Below, piece after piece: positions 26,811-35,194 of a stretch of DNA of 64,000 nt. The notes under the pieces are model-generated. The model was not told the origin of the DNA and made no database searches. It worked only from the letters and a program-made list of their open reading frames with translations. The DNA is taken from assembly GCF_050587525.1 (NCBI RefSeq), contig NZ_JBOBFT010000013.1, forward strand, positions 78,074 through 142,073, in the 5' to 3' direction. Made by a program: the position numbers and the translations under genes. Each line of letters opens with the position of its first letter. Position 1 is the stretch's first letter. This DNA is from Plantibacter sp050587525 (GTDB lineage Bacteria; Actinomycetota; Actinomycetes; Actinomycetales; Microbacteriaceae).

Positions 26811-28230
26811 CCGCCTCATGACCGCGTCGTGAGCCGGGCCGAGGCTCCTCGGATCGCAGGAAGAGCGCTCCGAGCGCTGCCACGAGCGCGAGCGCCACAA
26901 GCACCCCGCCGACCAGACGGAACGACGCCATGACGGCGGCCTCCCCACCGGTGGTGACGAGGAGGGAGGCGAAGACGCTCACCCCGAGCGCTCCCCCGAT
27001 GCGTTGCGTGATGGTGAACACGGTATTGCCGTCGGCGAGCTCGTCGTCGGCGAGCGGCGCCAGCATCGTCCGGAGCAATGGCGCGGTGACGAGCCCGATC
27101 GCGACCGCGCGACCGGTGAGGAGCAGCGCCGTCTGCCAGAGCGGGGTGTCGGGCCGGAGCAGGAGGAGCGCGATGCTCGCCACGGCGAGCACACCGAAGC
27201 CTCCCGCGACGAGCACCACGAGCGGCAGTCGGGCTGCGAGGCGTTGCCCGACGATCGTCCCGACACCGATCACGATGCCCGGGGGCAGGAGCGCGATGCC
27301 CGTCGCGAACGCGCTGTGCCCCTGAACGCCCTGGGTGAAGACGGGAACGATGAACAGGGTCGCGAACGCGACGATGGAACACACGGTCTGGAGCACGATG
27401 ACGAGCAGGCCGTTGCGTCCTCGCAGGACACGGAGGTCGAGGACCGGGTGGTCGCTCCGCCGCGACCGGATCGCGTAGCCGCCCAGGAAGACCGTGCCAA
27501 CGAGCACGCCCGCCACGGGGACGCCGCCTCCCCACCCGTCCGCCGCGCCCGTCGCCGCGCCGAACAGCACGGAGGCGACGCCAGTTGCGAGGAACAGGAG
27601 GCCGACGACGTCCAGCCGTGCCGCTCGGTCGGAACGGTGTCCGAGGTCCTTCGGCAGCCTGGCCGTGAGGAGGCACCCGACGAGGCCGATAGGGATGTTG
27701 ATCAGGAAAATCCATCGCCAGCCGCCCGCACCGATCAGGAGCCCTCCGAGGGACGGTCCGAGCGCCGGCGCCGCGAACAGGACGAGCGCCGCAGAGATCG
27801 GCATCCTGCCGGAGGCCCCGACGCCGCGGCCCCCAAGCAGGATGCTGAGGGCGAGTGGGATGAGCGGGGCGCCTGCGATCCCCTGTGCGACGCGGAACAC
27901 GATGAGCCATGACATCGTCGCTGCGAGGGCGCAACCGGCAGAGGCGATGAGGAACGACACGAGGCTCACCCGGTACACGCGGAGCGTGCCGAACCGGCGG
28001 GCGAGGAATGCCGTAGCGGAGAGCGTGATCCCGAGCGACAGCAGATACCCGCTGACGATCCACTGCACCTCGCCGACACCGGCGTGGAGCTCTCGACCGA
28101 TGTCGGGCACCGCGACGTTCACGATCGACGAATCGATCATGCTCAGCAGGGGCCCTGCGAGCAGTCCCAGTCCCGCGAGGGTGCGAATTGCGCCCGGTCC
28201 TGCGGAGGAGGCAGCTGTTGCGGAGGCCAT
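26746..28230 (-). CDS. MFS drug exporter, DHA2 (EmrB/QacA) family
   Basis: 494 residues, about 14 predicted membrane segments. SMIDSSIVNVAVPDIGREL at the N-terminus and GWRWIFLINIPIGL are the standard DHA2 signatures (motif D1 and motif C region). It should export cationic or amphipathic compounds against a proton gradient. The ATG at 28230 lies 4 bp after the padR stop, so regulator and pump are co-transcribed. The last roughly 35 residues are Arg/Ser/Pro-rich and overlap the convergent HAD gene; they may be a read-on tail. Confidence 0.92.
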   Translation of the reverse strand: MASATAASSAGPGAIRTLAGLGLLAGPLLSMIDSSIVNVAVPDIGRELHAGVGEVQWIVSGYLLSLGITLSATAFLARRFGTLRVYRVSLVSFLIASAGCALAATMSWLIVFRVAQGIAGAPLIPLALSILLGGRGVGASGRMPISAALVLFAAPALGPSLGGLLIGAGGWRWIFLINIPIGLVGCLLTARLPKDLGHRSDRAARLDVVGLLFLATGVASVLFGAATGAADGWGGGVPVAGVLVGTVFLGGYAIRSRRSDHPVLDLRVLRGRNGLLVIVLQTVCSIVAFATLFIVPVFTQGVQGHSAFATGIALLPPGIVIGVGTIVGQRLAARLPLVVLVAGGFGVLAVASIALLLLRPDTPLWQTALLLTGRAVAIGLVTAPLLRTMLAPLADDELADGNTVFTITQRIGGALGVSVFASLLVTTGGEAAVMASFRLVGGVLVALALVAALGALFLRSEEPRPGSRRGHEAVTTPRRRIGTPSPSRRGRSRR

Positions 28231-28234
28231 CACA

Positions 28235-28765
28235 TCACATCGCCGGCGATTCCTCGTCGACGTGCCCACCCAGCTCGTCGAGCCATCCGAGTTCGCGTTC
28301 GACGTCGTCCAGCACCCGACGCATCGCGAGGTTCCGCCACGCACGCTCCGGGACGATCGCGCTCTCGTCGATAACGTGCCGCAGTTGGGCCTCGGCGGTG
28401 TCGAGCACCCGGCGCCTCGCATCGCACACTCCGGCGCGTTGCTCCGGCGTCAGCTCGCCGAAGAAGCTCACCCGAACGAGGAACTCCTCGGTATCCCTGG
28501 CGAGCGTCGCCGGCAGCACCGAAACGCGTTCATGCAGGAGCTCGAGCCCACGATCAGTGATCGTGTAGACCTTCCGAGCCGGTTTTCCCTCCTGGAGTTC
28601 GACCACGTGGGTGACGGCGTCTTCCGCTTCCAACCGACGCAACGCCGAGTAGAGGGTGTTGTTGCTCATGGGTGCGACGAGCGGCCGAGCGACACGACGC
28701 TTCAGCTCGTAGCCGTGAACGGGCCCGGATCGGAGCACGCTCAGAATGAAGATCTCAGTGACCAT
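28235..28765 (-). CDS. PadR-family transcription regulator
   Basis: 176 residues. The winged helix reads FILSVLRSGPVHGYELKRRV, then SNNTLYSALRRLEAEDAVTHVVE and RKVYTITDRG, followed by a C-terminal helical dimer domain (residues 90-170). PadR proteins are drug- or phenolic-responsive repressors, usually of a neighbouring pump and of themselves. Here the MFS pump follows 4 bp downstream. A 15-bp inverted repeat overlaps the start codon, which points to autoregulation. There is no Shine-Dalgarno; CATAGT lies 5 nt before the ATG, so the mRNA may be leaderless. Confidence 0.92.
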   Translation of the reverse strand: MVTEIFILSVLRSGPVHGYELKRRVARPLVAPMSNNTLYSALRRLEAEDAVTHVVELQEGKPARKVYTITDRGLELLHERVSVLPATLARDTEEFLVRVSFFGELTPEQRAGVCDARRRVLDTAEAQLRHVIDESAIVPERAWRNLAMRRVLDDVERELGWLDELGGHVDEESPAM

Positions 28766-28772
28766 AGGTCAC
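28758..28772. promoter_or_regulatory. PadR operator candidate over the padR start codon
   Basis: GTGACC, ATA, GGTCAC: perfect 6-bp arms, with a related GGTG/CACC element at 28783-28793. The palindrome includes the padR ATG (28763-28765) and the probable transcription start, suiting repression of the padR-MFS unit. Confidence 0.6.
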
Positions 28773-28833
28773 TATGACATATGGTGGGTCACCATAACAA
28801 GAGTGAATCGGTACACGAACGGCACCCGCTCGA

Positions 28834-28839
28834 TAGGGT
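28834..28839 (+). promoter_or_regulatory. -10 box of a leaderless gene
   Basis: TAGGGT ends 6 nt before the ATG at 28846, and no Shine-Dalgarno is present, so transcription should start at or next to the start codon. Confidence 0.55.
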
Positions 28840-28845
28840 GTTGCC

Positions 28846-29574
28846 ATGAGCACGATCGATCCCGTGGCCGTCCGGTTGGCCCGTCGCAACCGTCGCCCGG
28901 GCAACGCGCGCGTCGTCATCGCACTCGTCCTCCAGTTCGCCGGCGGCCTCGGCATGGGCTACGGGTGGCTGAGCCTCTTCGGAGCGACGATGTTCGAGGG
29001 CGAGGACACCTTCGAGCCGGCCGCCTCATCGCTCGTCGGAGTGATCGGCGGCCTCCCGGTCGCGATCATCGGCTCGATCCTCTGGATGGGGATCATCATG
29101 AAGCGGCCGGAACTCGGCATCTTCTTCGGGTGGAGCGCGTTCTGGCTGGGCGGCGGCATCGGCGTGGCGCTCGCGGCGCGCGGCGTCGGGCAGCCGTACC
29201 TCCTCACGGTCATCGCCATCGCCTGCATCGCCCTCGCCGTCCTCTTCCTCGGCTTCGGCGTCTGGGCGAGCCGTCGTCGTTCCACAGCGAAACGCCGCGA
29301 GGCCGACATCATGCGCACGGGCGTCCCGACGACGGCCACCGTGAGCGACAGGGGCTACACGGTCTTCCACGAGAGCAACCGCATCCTCACGAACGTGACC
29401 TTCACTTTCACCGATCCGCAGGGCGTTCAGCGCTGGGTGCAGCGGCCCGTGCTGATCCGTGCCGAGGATCCCGTCGTCAACGGGCAGGAGACCCGCATCT
29501 GGTACGACCGGACGAACCCAGGAGACGACAAGCGGATCGTCGTGGAGCTCGCCGTGCAGTCGCCCTGGCGCTGA
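28846..29574 (+). CDS. Membrane protein, DUF3592-like
   Basis: 242 residues with four predicted membrane segments (residues about 23-43, 60-80, 88-110, 117-138) followed by a cytoplasmic or extracytoplasmic beta-rich domain from residue 155 (GVPTTATVSDRGYTVFHESNRILTNVTFTF ... NGQETRIWYDRTNPGDDKRI). That second part resembles DUF3592, where a TATV strand and an R-x-x-V-x-Y-x-P-x-x-P segment recur. Function unknown. No Shine-Dalgarno; the -10 TAGGGT lies 6 nt before the ATG. It stands alone, divergent from padR. Confidence 0.75.
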   Translation: MSTIDPVAVRLARRNRRPGNARVVIALVLQFAGGLGMGYGWLSLFGATMFEGEDTFEPAASSLVGVIGGLPVAIIGSILWMGIIMKRPELGIFFGWSAFWLGGGIGVALAARGVGQPYLLTVIAIACIALAVLFLGFGVWASRRRSTAKRREADIMRTGVPTTATVSDRGYTVFHESNRILTNVTFTFTDPQGVQRWVQRPVLIRAEDPVVNGQETRIWYDRTNPGDDKRIVVELAVQSPWR

Positions 29575-29628
29575 ACCGGCCCGAATCCCCCTTGTCCCCG
29601 GCGCAGCGGCGGAGGTACCCTGCCGGGC

Positions 29629-30078
29629 ATGGACACGTTGCAGTTCACCGTCGACATCAACGCCCCCGCCGACCGCGTCTGGTCGACCATGCTCGATCAG
29701 GAGACCTACCGCGAATGGACGGGCGCCTTCCACGAGGGCTCCCGCTACACGGGCGGCTGGAACCTCGGCGACGAGATCCGATTCGTCGGTGCGGAGGACG
29801 AAGGACCGGAGAGCGGCATGCTCGGGAAGATCGTCGCGAACCGGCCGAACGAATTCGTGTCGATCGAGTACACGGGCCAGATCGAGGACGGCGTCGACGA
29901 CACGACGAGCGAATTCGCCGAGAAGCTCATCGGCTGCCACGAGAACTACTCCTTCCGCGAGCACGACGGCATCACGACCGTGACCGTCGAAGTGGACTCG
30001 ATCGACGAGTTCACCGAGATGTTCCAGGAGATGTGGCCGCCTGCGCTCGCGGCCCTGAAGGCGATCGCCGAGCGCTGA
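29629..30078 (+). CDS. SRPBCC/AHSA1-domain protein
   Basis: 149 residues of the START/Bet v 1-like fold: FTVDINAPADRVWSTMLDQETYREWTGAFHEGS opens strand 1 and helices, and EMFQEMWPPALAALKAIAER is the closing helix. These proteins bind hydrophobic ligands or assist Hsp90-like chaperones; the ligand is unknown. TACCCT lies 7 nt before the ATG, with GGAGG a further few bases upstream and too far for a ribosome binding site, so the message is probably leaderless. The flanking genes do not hint at a role. Confidence 0.85.
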   Translation: MDTLQFTVDINAPADRVWSTMLDQETYREWTGAFHEGSRYTGGWNLGDEIRFVGAEDEGPESGMLGKIVANRPNEFVSIEYTGQIEDGVDDTTSEFAEKLIGCHENYSFREHDGITTVTVEVDSIDEFTEMFQEMWPPALAALKAIAER

Positions 30079-30150
30079 GCAGGCCGCTCGCCTCGGGTGG
30101 GGCTACCATCACGGAGCGTGATCATCGTGAACGCGTCGACGCGGTAGCCG

Positions 30151-31218
30151 ATGGCCGCCGCATCGTCCTACCGTCGTCGGGTGACTCTCCTCCGCCGCCT
30201 GCCGATCGACGGCTTCGTCCTGTCGATCCTCGCAACCGTCGTCATCGCCTCCTTCCTCCCGGCGCGCGGGATCGCCGTCCCCGTCACCGACTGGACGACG
30301 ACGATCCTCATCGGCGCGCTGTTCTTCCTCTACGGCGCACGCCTCTCCTTCGCCGACACGATGCACGGCCTCCGCTCCTGGCGCCTGCAGGCGTCGGTCG
30401 TCTCGGTCACGTATCTCGTGTTCCCGCTCATCGGCCTCGTGCTGCTGTTCACGCTGCAGAACGTCCTCCCCGCTGCGCTCCTCGGTGGCCTCGTGTTCGT
30501 GTGCCTCCTGCCGTCGACCGTGCAATCGTCGATCGCGTTCACCTCGATCGCCGGCGGCAACGTGCCTGGGGCCGTGGTCGCCGCATCCCTATCGAACACC
30601 CTCGGCGTCATCGTGACGCCCGTGCTCGCCGTCCTCGTCCTCGGAACCGGCCACGGCCTCGCCCTCAACGGGTCCTCGATCGTGTCGATCGCCCTGCAAC
30701 TCCTCGCTCCGTACGTGGCCGGGCAGATCGCGCACCGGTGGCTCGCCGGCTGGATGTCACGCCGGAAGGTCGTCCTCAAGCTCGTCGAACGCGGCTCGAT
30801 CCTCGTCGTCGTCTACGCCGCGTTCAGTGAGGCGATGCGCGACGACGTCTGGAACGCCCTCCCACCCGCATCGATCGTCCTCACCGGCGTGTTGTGCATC
30901 GTGGTCCTCGCGGCCGTCCTCGGGATCTCGGTGCTGCTGGGCAAGCTCATCCGGCTGGAGCGGGCGGACCGCATCGTGCTGCTGTTCTGCGGATCGAAGA
31001 AGAGTCTCGCAGCCGGTCTGCCGATGGCGGGTGTCCTGTTCAGCGCCGCCGGGCTCGGCATGGCGATCGTCCCGTTGATGCTGTTCCACCAGATCCAGCT
31101 CATCGTCTGCGCGGTGCTCGCGGGTCGGATGGCGAAGCGGACGGCCGCGCTGGAGGGCGAGGAGGTCGACTCCGATGCGGCGGACGCCACCTCAGCCGTT
31201 GGCACTCCACGCCCGTGA
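30151..31218 (+). CDS. Bile acid:sodium symporter-like (SBF-like) transporter
   Basis: 355 residues, about ten predicted membrane segments. FVCLLPSTVQSSIAFTSIAGGNVPGAVVAASLSNTLGVIVTP is the crossover region with small and polar residues that binds sodium in this superfamily, and FCGSKKSLAAGLPMAGVLF is the second crossover. The substrate is unknown; relatives export or import organic acids. Upstream TACCAT may be a -10. The 3' end overlaps the convergent LysR gene by 27 bp, and the LysR protein may control it. Confidence 0.88.
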   Translation: MAAASSYRRRVTLLRRLPIDGFVLSILATVVIASFLPARGIAVPVTDWTTTILIGALFFLYGARLSFADTMHGLRSWRLQASVVSVTYLVFPLIGLVLLFTLQNVLPAALLGGLVFVCLLPSTVQSSIAFTSIAGGNVPGAVVAASLSNTLGVIVTPVLAVLVLGTGHGLALNGSSIVSIALQLLAPYVAGQIAHRWLAGWMSRRKVVLKLVERGSILVVVYAAFSEAMRDDVWNALPPASIVLTGVLCIVVLAAVLGISVLLGKLIRLERADRIVLLFCGSKKSLAAGLPMAGVLFSAAGLGMAIVPLMLFHQIQLIVCAVLAGRMAKRTAALEGEEVDSDAADATSAVGTPRP

Positions 31219-32151
31219 GCCATGGCCGATGCGGTCACGATTCTCGAGGATGAGTCTCGACAGCGCCGCCGTGGCCTGCGAGGCGGGTCCCGGTCTCGTG
31301 ACGAGCACGAACTCCGTTCGGCCGGGTGACGGCAGATCGGTGCGTTCGACGAGCCCTGACGGCAGGAGCGATCGGGCGTGGACGATGTTCCCGAGGCCGG
31401 CGAGGGCTGCGGCTCGGAGCCCGAGGAGGTTGTCGGTCACGCAGGTGATCCGGTAGCCGAGGGACGCCGCGTCGAGGGCTGCGAGTGCCGCCTGCCTCGT
31501 GAGGCTCGGCAGCGGGTAGGTGACGATGTTGACGGGTGCGCTCGTGTCCGGTGCGCGCTCCGGTGCGTGCTCCGGTGCGCGCGGTCCCGTCGCCGCCGCC
31601 GACTGCTGCTGCGCCTGCGCCTGCTCCTGCTCGTCGTCCGGGCGCCCCGCCCACACGAGCTCGTCGTCGAAGACGAGGGTTCCGTGCTGCTCCCCCGGCC
31701 TCCGCTTGATGAAGACGAGGTCGAGGTGGTTCGTGCGCACCTGTTCAAGGAGGGTCTCGCTGAGACCGACCCGGAGTTCGAGGTCGACACGCGGATGTGC
31801 CCTGCGGAACTCCAGCAGCAGGTGCGGGAGGTCCTCCGCGACGAGGTCCTCGGACGCTCCGAAGCGGACGCTTCCGGTCACCTGCGTCGTGTCCGGACTC
31901 TCGAAGTAGCCCTCGGCTGCGGCGAGCGCGTCGAGGATCGTGCGCGCGAACCCGACGAGCGCTTGGCCGTCAGGGGTCAGCTCGACGCGGTGCGGGTCCC
32001 GGTCGAACAGTCGCTTTCCGATCTGTCCTTCCAGGCGCATGATGTGTCCGCTCACGGTCGACTGCCGGAGGCCCAGTTCCCGAGCCGCGCTGCTGAAGCC
32101 GTCCGTGCGTGCGACCACGAGGAAGGTCTCCAGCAGTTCGGGGTCGATCAC
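31192..32151 (-). CDS. LysR-family transcription regulator with a low-complexity insert
   Basis: 319 residues from GTG 32151, preferred because GAGG lies 7-8 nt upstream and the protein then begins at the usual VIDPELLETFLVVARTDGFSSAARELGLRQSTVSGHIMRLE of the LysR helix-turn-helix. The effector domain (residues 88-315) is interrupted near residues 185-220 by a Gln/Ala/Pro-rich insert (EQEQAQAQQQ, then APEHAPERAPD) between two conserved lobes. Normal members lack it. The gene is convergent with the SBF-like transporter and lies downstream of metQ on the same strand, separated by a long hairpin. Confidence 0.9.
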   Translation of the reverse strand: MIDPELLETFLVVARTDGFSSAARELGLRQSTVSGHIMRLEGQIGKRLFDRDPHRVELTPDGQALVGFARTILDALAAAEGYFESPDTTQVTGSVRFGASEDLVAEDLPHLLLEFRRAHPRVDLELRVGLSETLLEQVRTNHLDLVFIKRRPGEQHGTLVFDDELVWAGRPDDEQEQAQAQQQSAAATGPRAPEHAPERAPDTSAPVNIVTYPLPSLTRQAALAALDAASLGYRITCVTDNLLGLRAAALAGLGNIVHARSLLPSGLVERTDLPSPGRTEFVLVTRPGPASQATAALSRLILENRDRIGHGSRAWSANG

Positions 32152-32223
32152 GGTGCGCCTCGTTTCGTCTTCCGACAGCGTACGGTGTGCGCCCCGTGTG
32201 CGCCCTTCAGCCTCACTTCCTCG

Positions 32224-32288
32224 CCGCCGAGGTGAGGCTTCCGGTCGTTTTCGCGCCCCCAGGGCAACCGGAAGCCTCACCTCGGCGG
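32224..32288. terminator. Long perfect inverted repeat between metQ and lysR
   Basis: Two 22-bp arms (32224-32245 and 32267-32288) are exact complements, starting CCGCCGAGGTGAGG and ending CCTCACCTCGGCGG, round a 21-nt loop. A third GCCTCAC lies at 32210-32216. It starts 57 nt past the metQ stop, so it can act as its terminator, though there is no U-tract. The length is unusual for a terminator and suggests a repeat-element origin. Confidence 0.7.
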
Positions 32289-32345
32289 GTGTGCGCGTGC
32301 TGAGCACCGCGACCGTCGACCGCGCTGCTGCGTGTCGGCCGGGCG

Positions 32346-33293
32346 CTAGAACTGCTTCTTCTGCTGCTCCAGGATGCTGTTCAGTTCCTTCACCGAGGTG
32401 TCCTTGAAGATGCCCTCGAAGCCGTCCTCGGCCTGGATGGCCTTCTTGACCTCATCCGACTGGTAGATCTCGACGATCTTCGTGAGCGCGGCGTTGTCTG
32501 CGTCCTTCGCCCGGACGGCGAAGATGTTGATGTACTGGCCGAGGTCGTCGCGATCCGCATCCTCTTCGTAGATCTTCTGCTCAACCGTGAGACCGGCGGC
32601 CTGGGCGAAGTTCGAGTCGACGAACGCGATGTCGACGCTGTCGAGCGAGGCGGCGGTCTGCGTCGGGTCGATCGGGGTGATCGTGCCGATGCGGGACTTC
32701 GTGTAGTCGACGTCGTCGAGCGTCGCGTTCCACCCCGGGTCGCCCTTGAGCGTGACGAGCCCGGCCGCCTCGAGGGCGAGCAGCGGACGCACCTGGTTCG
32801 CGGGGTTGTTGCTGAGCGTCACTTCCGCGCCCTGCGGGATGTCCGCGACGGACGTCCATTTCTTCGAGTAGAAGCCGATCGGGTAGATCTCGCTCGCACC
32901 GATCGGCACGAGGTCCTCGCGCTGCGATGCGTCGTATTGCGCGAGGTAGCGCACGTGCTGGAACTTGTTGATGTCGATGTCACCGTTGGTGAGCGCCGGG
33001 TTCGGCGTCGTGTAGTCGCTGAACGAGACGATCTCCAGGTTGATGCCGTCCTCCTTCGCGCGCTTGACGACGATGTCCCAGAAGCTCTTGCCCGCGTCCA
33101 CCACACCGAGCTTCACGGTCACGGGCTTGCCGGCGGCAGCCGCATCGTCGCTCGTGCCCTTGAACAGGTTCGGGATGATGAGGACCGCCGCGACGATGAC
33201 GACGACGACCGCGACGGCGATCCCGATGACGAGTCCTCGTCTGCCCGTGCGGGCCTTCTCTGGCAGGACGGGTGCTGGGGAGTCGTTCGACAT
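32346..33293 (-). CDS. metQ: MetQ/NlpA-family methionine (organosulfur) binding protein
   Basis: 315 residues. The NlpA fold is clear: VKLGVVDAGKSFWDIVVKRAKEDGINLEIVSFSDYTTPNPALTNGDIDINKFQHVRYL and SEIYPIGFYSKKW. Instead of a lipobox, residues 19-45 are a single membrane helix (GLVIGIAVAVVVVIVAAVLIIPNLF) with no cysteine, so the protein should be anchored by an uncleaved N-terminal helix. AGAGGAA precedes the ATG. It is divergent from metNI with 202 bp between them. Ligand could be methionine or another sulfur compound, given the two desulfurisation-type oxygenases nearby. Confidence 0.92.
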   Translation of the reverse strand: MSNDSPAPVLPEKARTGRRGLVIGIAVAVVVVIVAAVLIIPNLFKGTSDDAAAAGKPVTVKLGVVDAGKSFWDIVVKRAKEDGINLEIVSFSDYTTPNPALTNGDIDINKFQHVRYLAQYDASQREDLVPIGASEIYPIGFYSKKWTSVADIPQGAEVTLSNNPANQVRPLLALEAAGLVTLKGDPGWNATLDDVDYTKSRIGTITPIDPTQTAASLDSVDIAFVDSNFAQAAGLTVEQKIYEEDADRDDLGQYINIFAVRAKDADNAALTKIVEIYQSDEVKKAIQAEDGFEGIFKDTSVKELNSILEQQKKQF

Positions 33294-33453
33294 GGTTCCT
33301 CTTTCGAGTCTGGGCTCGATCGGCGATCGGCGGGTGAGTGCCCCATGGTGGCGGCCGGGCATGCGCCGGACGAATCGTGTGAAGCCGAGTGACACCGGGT
33401 TACGAAATGTTCCCGAGCGCCCGGAAACCGGTCCTTCCTGCCGCCTATCGTCG

Positions 33454-33465
33454 GGAGTCGACTCC
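33454..33465. promoter_or_regulatory. 12-bp palindrome in the metQ-metN intergenic region
   Basis: GGAGTCGACTCC is self-complementary and lies 30 bp upstream of metN, just after TATCGT (a possible -10). It may be an operator for a sulfur regulator; this is a weak call. Confidence 0.3.
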
Positions 33466-33495
33466 GACCGGAGCGAGCAGGACGAGAGGCGGACC

Positions 33496-34518
33496 ATGGC
33501 ATCGATCATCGAATTCCAAGGAGTGTCGAAGACATTCCCCTCCGGGAATACGACGATCACGGCGGTGGACGACGTCGACCTGGCCATCGAGGCCGGCGAG
33601 ATCTTCGGGATCATCGGCTACTCCGGAGCCGGCAAGAGCACCCTCGTGCGGCTCATCAACGGACTGGAACGCGCGACGAGCGGCACCATCCGCGTCGGCG
33701 ACGTGGAGATCACCGCGCTCAGCGAACGACAGCTTCCACCCGTTCGTGGCACCATCGGCATGATCTTCCAGCAGTTCAACCTGTTGCGGTCACGCACGAT
33801 CGCCGGCAACGTCGAGTTCCCGCTCCGGGTGGCCGGCTGGCCGAAAGCGAAACGGAAGGCGCGCGTCGCCCAGTTGCTCGACTTCGTCGGACTCCTCGAC
33901 CGAGCGCACGACTACCCGGAGCAGCTCTCCGGTGGCCAGAAGCAGCGGGTCGGCATCGCGCGGGCCCTCGCCGTCTCCCCCAGCGTGCTCCTTGCCGATG
34001 AGGCCACGAGCGCCCTCGACCCGGAGACGACGCAGGACGTCCTCCGCCTCCTCACGAAGACGAATCGCGAGCTCGGCGTCACGATCGTCGTGATCACGCA
34101 TGAGATGGACGTCATCCGTGAGATCGCCGACCGCGTCGCAGTGCTCGACGAGGGCCGCGTCGTCGAGCTCGGCTCGACCTACGACGTGTTCGCCGAGTCG
34201 AAGACGGCGACCGCCAGGCGATTCCTGCAGACCGTCGTCCGAACCCGTCCGAGCGAGGAGGACCTCGCCCGCATCCGCCGCAACCACCCGGGCAGGGTCG
34301 TCATCGTCGACGTCGACGACATCGCGACCCTGAGCGAGCAGCTGGCCCACCTGAAGGAGATCGGCGTGGGGGTGACCCTCGCCTTCGGCGGCATCGACTC
34401 GTTGCAGGACCGTGAGTTCGGAAGCCTGACCCTCTCGCTCACGGGCGACACGGCAGCCGTCGACCGCGGAGTGGCCGCGCTCAGATCGGTCACGAGCGTC
34501 GAGGAGGTCGCCGCGTGA
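33496..34518 (+). CDS. metN: Methionine ABC transporter ATP-binding protein MetN
   Basis: 340 residues. Walker A GYSGAGKST (about residues 41-49), Q-loop FQQFN, signature LSGGQKQRVGIARAL and Walker B VLLADEATSALD are all intact. The C-terminal NIL domain (residues about 265-340, RVVIVDVDD ... LTLSLTGDTAAVDRGVAAL) is the regulatory ligand-binding domain specific to MetN. It powers import by MetI with MetQ. The metI start overlaps its stop (GTGA). Confidence 0.95.
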   Translation: MASIIEFQGVSKTFPSGNTTITAVDDVDLAIEAGEIFGIIGYSGAGKSTLVRLINGLERATSGTIRVGDVEITALSERQLPPVRGTIGMIFQQFNLLRSRTIAGNVEFPLRVAGWPKAKRKARVAQLLDFVGLLDRAHDYPEQLSGGQKQRVGIARALAVSPSVLLADEATSALDPETTQDVLRLLTKTNRELGVTIVVITHEMDVIREIADRVAVLDEGRVVELGSTYDVFAESKTATARRFLQTVVRTRPSEEDLARIRRNHPGRVVIVDVDDIATLSEQLAHLKEIGVGVTLAFGGIDSLQDREFGSLTLSLTGDTAAVDRGVAALRSVTSVEEVAA

Positions 34519-35177
34519 ACACCGGTTGGGACATCCTGCTCCCCAAACTCCTGGCGAACCTCTGGATCACCCTCTACATGGTGTCCGTCACGCTGCTCGT
34601 CAGCGGGATTCTCGGCATGCTGCTGGGGCTCGCGCTGTATACGAGCCGCCCGAACGGCCTTCTCCAGAACCGGTTCGTGTTCGCCGGCCTCAACCTGTTC
34701 GTGAACATCGTCCGGCCGATCCCGTTCATCATCCTCATCTCCGCCCTCCTCCCCGTCACCCGAGCGGTCGTCGGAACCCACATCGGGACGAACGCGGCGA
34801 TCTTCGTCATGATCGTCGCAGCCACGTTCTACATCGGGCGCATCGTGGAGCAGAACCTCGTGAGCATCGATCCCGGCGTCATCGAAGCCGTTCGGGCCGC
34901 CGGAGCCCGCCCGCTCCGGATCATCCTCACGGTCCTCATCCCCGAGGCGCTCGGCCCGCTCGTGCTCGGCTACACCTTCGTCGTCATCGGCATCGTCGAC
35001 ATGTCGGCCCTCGCCGGGGTCATCGGCGGGCGCGGCCTCGGCGACTTCGCCCTCGTCAACGGGTACAACGTGTTCCGGTGGGATGTCACTCTCGTGGCGA
35101 CCGCCGTGATCGTCATCATCGTGCAGCTCGTGCAGTTCATCGGCAACCGCGTGTCCCGCCGCGTCCTCCGCTACTAG
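34515..35177 (+). CDS. metI: Methionine ABC transporter permease MetI
   Basis: 220 residues with five predicted membrane segments, typical of MetI. The EAA-like loop is IEAVRAAGARPLRIILTVLIPEALGPLVLGYTFVVIGIVDMSALAG. It begins with GTG overlapping the metN stop, so the two are coupled. It is followed after 17 bp by an acyl-CoA-dehydrogenase-like monooxygenase gene, which extends the operon. Confidence 0.95.
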   Translation: MNTGWDILLPKLLANLWITLYMVSVTLLVSGILGMLLGLALYTSRPNGLLQNRFVFAGLNLFVNIVRPIPFIILISALLPVTRAVVGTHIGTNAAIFVMIVAATFYIGRIVEQNLVSIDPGVIEAVRAAGARPLRIILTVLIPEALGPLVLGYTFVVIGIVDMSALAGVIGGRGLGDFALVNGYNVFRWDVTLVATAVIVIIVQLVQFIGNRVSRRVLRY

Positions 35178-35194
35178 ATCAGGAGCACCACACC

